A DNA stretch of 8,289 nt from Gammaproteobacteria bacterium. Its GTDB lineage: Bacteria > Pseudomonadota > Gammaproteobacteria > GCA-001735895. Positions 5,592-8,289 of this stretch are shown here, piece after piece. Where the stretch lies: NCBI GenBank assembly GCA_029864065.1, contig JAOTUD010000087.1, positions 1-8,289 of the forward strand, written 5' to 3'. How positions within the stretch are numbered: the first letter of the stretch is position 1; each line of letters begins with the position of its first letter. The notes below the pieces were generated by a model that saw nothing but the letters and a program-made list of their open reading frames with translations, did not search any database and was not told the origin of the DNA. Both the position numbers and the translations under genes were made by a program.

Positions 5592-6571
5592 CCGGAGTGA
5601 ACGCGCTGGGCCTGCTTGGCCGCTAGCTTGAGGGTTTTGCGCTTACGCGCTTGTTTCGCGGCATCCGCCCCGATATGCAGTTCCCCCCGATTATTTGCGA
5701 GTCGAACCTGCTTCTCACGTTCGCGAAAACGATCTTTTTCGGATTCGCTCTTGTCGTCGTGGCAGGCGGGGCAGCTGACGCCCGGCTGGTATTTATCGCT
5801 CGCCTTGTCGGCCTCGGTAATCGGCCTGCGGCACGCGTGGCATTGATCGAAACTGCCCTTTTGCAGCGCGTGGTTGACGCTGACGCGATTGTCAAACACG
5901 AAACACTCGCCCTGCCACATCGATTCGCCCTCGGGCACTTGCTCGAGGTATTTCAGAATCCCGCCCTGCAAATGGTAGACCTCGTCGAAACCCCGCTCGC
6001 GCAGGTAAGCGGTCGCCTTTTCGCAACGTATCCCGCCGGTACAGAACATCGCCACCTTGCGATGCCGTTGCGGGTCGAGGTTGTTTGCCGCGTAAGCCGG
6101 AAACTCGCGAAAGGATTGCAGCTCGGGATGAACCGCTCCGGCAAAGCTGCCGATAGCCGACTCGTAGTCGTTGCGGGTGTCGATAACGGTGACTTCGGGA
6201 TCGCTGATCAACTGATTCCAGTCGGCAGGACTGACATAGGTACCCGCGTTCGACGGATCAATTCCGTCGACGCCCATGGTCACGATTTCGCGTTTCAATT
6301 TGACGCGGGAACGGTAGAACGGCATTTCCTCGTCGTAAGACAACTTGCAATCGAGGTCACGCAGCCTCGGGTCCCGGCGTAGATACTCGAGCAGGGTCTC
6401 GATGTCCCCCTCGCTGCCCGCCACGGTTCCGTTGATGCCTTCCGCGGCCAGTAACAGGGTGCCGCGAACCCGATTGTCGAGCATCACGCGCAGCAGCGGT
6501 TGCCGCAGGGATTCGAAATTATCGAGCCGCACAAACCGGTACAGCGCAGCGATCAGGATACGAGATGACAT
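5588..6571 (-). CDS. trhO: TrhO (YceA), tRNA uridine-34 hydroxylase, rhodanese-like
   Basis: This 327-residue protein is the oxygen-dependent enzyme that hydroxylates the wobble uridine of certain tRNAs to 5-hydroxyuridine, the first step towards cmo5U/mcmo5U. An N-terminal acylphosphatase-like domain (about 1-95, with LLAAEGINGTVAG) precedes a rhodanese domain (about 110-215) whose catalytic cysteine is C177 in the diagnostic CTGGIRCEKA. A cysteine-rich tail follows: C244-x2-C247 and C267-x2-C270-H271 look like a zinc site, as in the family. The last 45 residues are strongly basic, consistent with RNA binding. It is somewhat shorter than E. coli TrhO (350), mainly at the N-terminus. The ATG at 6571 has a perfect AGGAGG but only three bases of spacing. 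The stop lies inside the CTAG shared with the opposing DUF2835-type gene. Confidence 0.93.
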   Translation of the reverse strand: MSSRILIAALYRFVRLDNFESLRQPLLRVMLDNRVRGTLLLAAEGINGTVAGSEGDIETLLEYLRRDPRLRDLDCKLSYDEEMPFYRSRVKLKREIVTMGVDGIDPSNAGTYVSPADWNQLISDPEVTVIDTRNDYESAIGSFAGAVHPELQSFREFPAYAANNLDPQRHRKVAMFCTGGIRCEKATAYLRERGFDEVYHLQGGILKYLEQVPEGESMWQGECFVFDNRVSVNHALQKGSFDQCHACRRPITEADKASDKYQPGVSCPACHDDKSESEKDRFREREKQVRLANNRGELHIGADAAKQARKRKTLKLAAKQAQRVHSG

Positions 6572-6574
6572 GAG

Positions 6575-6580
6575 CCTCCT
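6575..6580 (-). promoter_or_regulatory. Ribosome binding site of trhO
   Basis: Read on the minus strand, AGGAGG lies three bases before the ATG at 6571. It is a full anti-Shine-Dalgarno match with unusually tight spacing, and it supports this start because no other in-frame start with a comparable site lies nearby. Confidence 0.65.
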
Positions 6581-6616
6581 GGAGCGTAAATCCAGAGCTA
6601 AACCGAAAGGCCGCTT

Positions 6617-6645
6617 ATTCTATCCGCAGCGCCGCTAAAATTAAA
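6617..6645 (-). promoter_or_regulatory. Candidate promoter of trhO
   Basis: On the minus strand, TAGAAT (6617-6622) matches the -10 consensus at five of six positions. With a 17-base spacer the -35 position is TTTAAT (6640-6645), a weak match. Transcription would start near 6610, giving a leader of about 40 bases that includes the AGGAGG site. The rest of the 145-base spacer (6572-6716) shows no gene and no hairpin with a T-run, so transcripts from the S4 gene may also run into trhO. Confidence 0.35.
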
Positions 6646-6716
6646 GCCGGATTCCACCGCGCTCACAAGACCCGGCGTCGTTCAGCTGCGAGTGGACACT
6701 CCAGCAACCGCCACAA

Positions 6717-6953
6717 TCAATCGACGGTCTTGCCGATAACGTCGATATGATGGTCAATAAAATCGATCTGGTCGCCGGCGCGAATTTTTTTGCGCTTACG
6801 GGTCTCGACCTCTCCGTTCACGGAGACGAGGCCGTCCTCGATCGCCTGCTTGGCATTGCCGCCGCTGTCGGCTAGCCCCTCGAACTTGAGAATCTTGTAG
6901 AGTTCAACAAACTCGGATTCCAGCTCGGCAATGATATTTTCTGATTCGCTCAT
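6717..6953 (-). CDS. ybcJ: S4-domain RNA-binding protein, YbcJ type
   Basis: A 78-residue protein made almost entirely of one S4 RNA-binding fold. Key family phrases are LYKILKFEGLADSGGNAKQAI (residues about 19-38), then GLVSVNGEVETRKRKKIRAGD (41-61) with its basic patch, and a final strand pair. E. coli YbcJ (70 residues) has the same VETRKRxKIxAG core; it is thought to bind RNA, but its target is not settled. The start at 6953 (MSESENII) is chosen over a longer reading from 7049, because the extra N-terminal residues lie inside the upstream gene and do not belong to the family. The ATG comes two bases after the stop of the SRPBCC gene and has only a weak ribosome binding site, which points to translational coupling. 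Confidence 0.88.
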   Translation of the reverse strand: MSESENIIAELESEFVELYKILKFEGLADSGGNAKQAIEDGLVSVNGEVETRKRKKIRAGDQIDFIDHHIDVIGKTVD

Positions 6954-6955
6954 GG

Positions 6956-7399
6956 CTATTCGTCGAAGTCGATATGGATATCGTCCGGGTAGGGCTGACC
7001 CCTGCCGCTCTCGATACAGGATTTTATGCTCATCATGAAGATCGCCCACTTGGTGCTGCAGTGGGCAAGAAATTCATCCGATTTTTGCCAATTATAGTGG
7101 CTGAAGTTAACAATAGTCTGTTTTTCATCCTGGCTTAACTCAAAAAGGACCTCCGTACCCATCCAGGCGTTCGGCAGTTCACCGTGGTGTCGCCAGCGCA
7201 CCAGCCGATCCGCTATCAGCTCGATCACCTCGAAGCGCGGACCGTCGTCGCCGAAGCGAAAATGGATAATCGAACCGACCTCGCCGGCCCCGCCGGTATC
7301 CGTGGTCCACCACCGGGACAGGCCGGCGTCGGTGGTCAGCAATTCGTAAATCCCGGCTGCACTGCCCTTGATGCCGACGCGATGTCTGATTTCCGCCAT
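6956..7399 (-). CDS. SRPBCC (AHSA1/START-like) domain protein
   Basis: A 147-residue soluble protein with the helix-grip fold of the SRPBCC superfamily, closest in pattern to the AHSA1 (Aha1 C-terminal-like) group. Family landmarks are the first strand and helix followed by the LSRWWT motif (W30-W31), a glycine-bounded GSIIHFRFG strand, a VIELIADRLVRWRH strand pair, the TEVLFEL strand (82-88), and a long C-terminal helix that ends in the typical ESGRGQPYP turn. Such proteins bind hydrophobic ligands or partner proteins, but the ligand cannot be read from sequence. It is the first gene of a two-gene unit with the S4 protein, and diverges from ylqF across 77 bases. No clear Shine-Dalgarno precedes the ATG at 7399, which is kept because the first strand of the fold begins at once. 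Confidence 0.85.
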   Translation of the reverse strand: MAEIRHRVGIKGSAAGIYELLTTDAGLSRWWTTDTGGAGEVGSIIHFRFGDDGPRFEVIELIADRLVRWRHHGELPNAWMGTEVLFELSQDEKQTIVNFSHYNWQKSDEFLAHCSTKWAIFMMSIKSCIESGRGQPYPDDIHIDFDE

Positions 7400-7406
7400 C
7401 GCGCTA

Positions 7407-7418
7407 GTTTAAACGTTT
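7407..7418. promoter_or_regulatory. Overlapping palindromes between SRPBCC gene and ylqF
   Basis: GTTTAAACGTTT contains two overlapping 8-base perfect palindromes, GTTTAAAC (7407-7414) and AAACGTTT (7411-7418), in the 77-base divergent spacer. This is an AT-rich island that could be an operator or part of a promoter for the leftward genes. I found no convincing -35/-10 pair on either strand, so the role is uncertain. Confidence 0.25.
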
Positions 7419-7476
7419 TGATGACAACTGGAAAAGACTTGGAGAGAATACGCGCTGGTCACCATAGAGGCGCAAC

Positions 7477-8289
7477 ATGATCCAGTGGTACCCGGGACAC
7501 ATGCACAAGGCGGGCAAGGAGTTCGCAAAGATTCTGCCGCAGGTCGATCTCGTGATCGAGGTGCTGGATGCGCGGCTGCCCGGATCGAGCGAAAACCCGC
7601 TGTTGTCGAAGCTGCGGCGCGACAAGCCCTGCATCAAGCTACTCAACAAGGCCGACCTGGCCGACCCGGAGCGGTTGCAGGCCTGGATAACGGACCTGGA
7701 GCGGCACCAACAGGTCAAGACCCTGGTTTGCAGCGCCGAAGATAATGCCATTGCCGGGTTGCCCAGCCTGTGCCGCGCACTGGTGCCCGCTCGCAAAAAT
7801 CGCTCGGCGATGGTTTACGCGCTGATCGCGGGGATTCCGAACGTCGGTAAATCGACCCTGATTAACCGGCTGGCGGGTCGCAGCATCGCCAAAACCGGCA
7901 ACGAGGCCGCGTTAACCCGCAGGCAACAGCGCATCGAAATTTCTGCTGAACTAACCCTGATCGATACGCCTGGCATGCTGTGGCCGAACATCGAGAATCC
8001 TGCGAGTGGTTACCGGCTCGCGGCGACCGGCGCCATTCGCGAAACCGCGCTCGAGATGCAGGAAGTCGCCAGCTTCATCGCCGAATTCCTGCTCGAAAAT
8101 TACCCCGAGCGAGTCGTACAGCGCTATGATATCGATCCACTGCCGGCATCCGACATCGAGTTGCTCGAGGCGATTGCGCGCAAGCGTGGCTGTATCGTAT
8201 CCGGTGGCAGGGTAGACCTGGAAAAAGTTTCGCGCCTTTTGATCGGCGAATTTCGCGCGGGGGACCTTGGTCGGGTATGCCTCGAAACG
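7477..8289 (+). CDS. ylqF: YlqF/RbgA ribosome biogenesis GTPase, 3'-truncated by window edge
   Basis: 271 residues are visible and the frame is still open at the window end; B. subtilis RbgA has 282, so only about the last ten or so residues are likely missing. The protein is a circularly permuted GTPase: G4 NKAD (57-60) and G5 CSA (85-87) come before the P-loop GIPNVGKS (119-126), the switch threonine T147 (G2) and DTPG (163-166, G3). The N-terminus IQWYPGHMHKA carries H8, equivalent to the histidine implicated in RbgA catalysis. In B. subtilis the protein drives late maturation of the 50S subunit; the same job is expected here. E. coli lacks a direct orthologue, so this argues against an enteric host. 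The start at 7477 is supported by AGAGG at 7466-7470, and by the family N-terminus beginning exactly there. Confidence 0.93.
   Translation, partial: MIQWYPGHMHKAGKEFAKILPQVDLVIEVLDARLPGSSENPLLSKLRRDKPCIKLLNKADLADPERLQAWITDLERHQQVKTLVCSAEDNAIAGLPSLCRALVPARKNRSAMVYALIAGIPNVGKSTLINRLAGRSIAKTGNEAALTRRQQRIEISAELTLIDTPGMLWPNIENPASGYRLAATGAIRETALEMQEVASFIAEFLLENYPERVVQRYDIDPLPASDIELLEAIARKRGCIVSGGRVDLEKVSRLLIGEFRAGDLGRVCLET

Noticed and set aside
5651..6382. A 243-codon plus-strand frame opposite trhO
   Set aside because: TrhO is certain on the minus strand, and this frame has no ribosome binding site or family resemblance.
6685..6705. Inverted repeat around GAGTGTCCACTC after the S4 gene region
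   Set aside because: The stem is four to five base pairs with a very small loop and no T-run; it lies upstream of the trhO leader and does not qualify as a terminator.
6954..7049. N-terminal extension of the S4 protein to a start at 7049
   Set aside because: The added residues are out-of-frame SRPBCC coding sequence, and YbcJ-type proteins begin close to MSESEN.

Overview
The window looks like chromosomal housekeeping DNA from a gammaproteobacterium of moderately high GC content, possibly an environmental or uncultured lineage. The evidence is protein-level: an oligopeptidase A (PrlC), a YgiM-like SH3/coiled-coil membrane protein, UbiD, a YgeA-type racemase, TrhO (YceA) and a YbcJ-type S4 protein all resemble their Escherichia coli counterparts. 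YlqF/RbgA and the DUF2835-type protein point to a gammaproteobacterium outside the enteric bacteria. I see no insertion sequence, phage gene, CRISPR array, tRNA or rRNA.

Layout. Bases 1-3608 hold a tightly packed plus-strand block: the 3' part of prlC, the SH3/coiled-coil protein and ubiD, with gaps of 3 and 0 bases. After a 73-base gap with a plausible promoter and a good Shine-Dalgarno sequence comes an orphan ParA-like ATPase, then a small plant-type [2Fe-2S] ferredoxin whose start codon is unclear. A ygeA-type racemase faces this block, its stop 11 bases from the ferredoxin stop. It diverges from a small DUF2835-type gene across a 44-base spacer. That gene in turn converges on trhO, the two genes sharing a CTAG that holds both stop codons. 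Upstream of trhO on the minus strand, after a 145-base spacer, lies a two-gene unit (SRPBCC protein, then S4 RNA-binding protein, 2-base gap). The last gene, ylqF/rbgA on the plus strand, diverges from that unit and runs off the window end.

How the genes relate. UbiD is the prenyl-FMN-dependent decarboxylase of ubiquinone synthesis. TrhO, the S4 protein and YlqF all act on, or probably act on, RNA or ribosomes. The least explained part is the ParA-ferredoxin pair behind ubiD. The ferredoxin resembles the N-terminal domain of ferredoxin-flavin reductase fusion proteins (CDP-6-deoxy-delta-3,4-glucoseen reductase-like), but no reductase domain follows it, and the ParA has no ParB partner in the window. 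Most of the window is ordinary, so the findings below are leads rather than claims of a new system.
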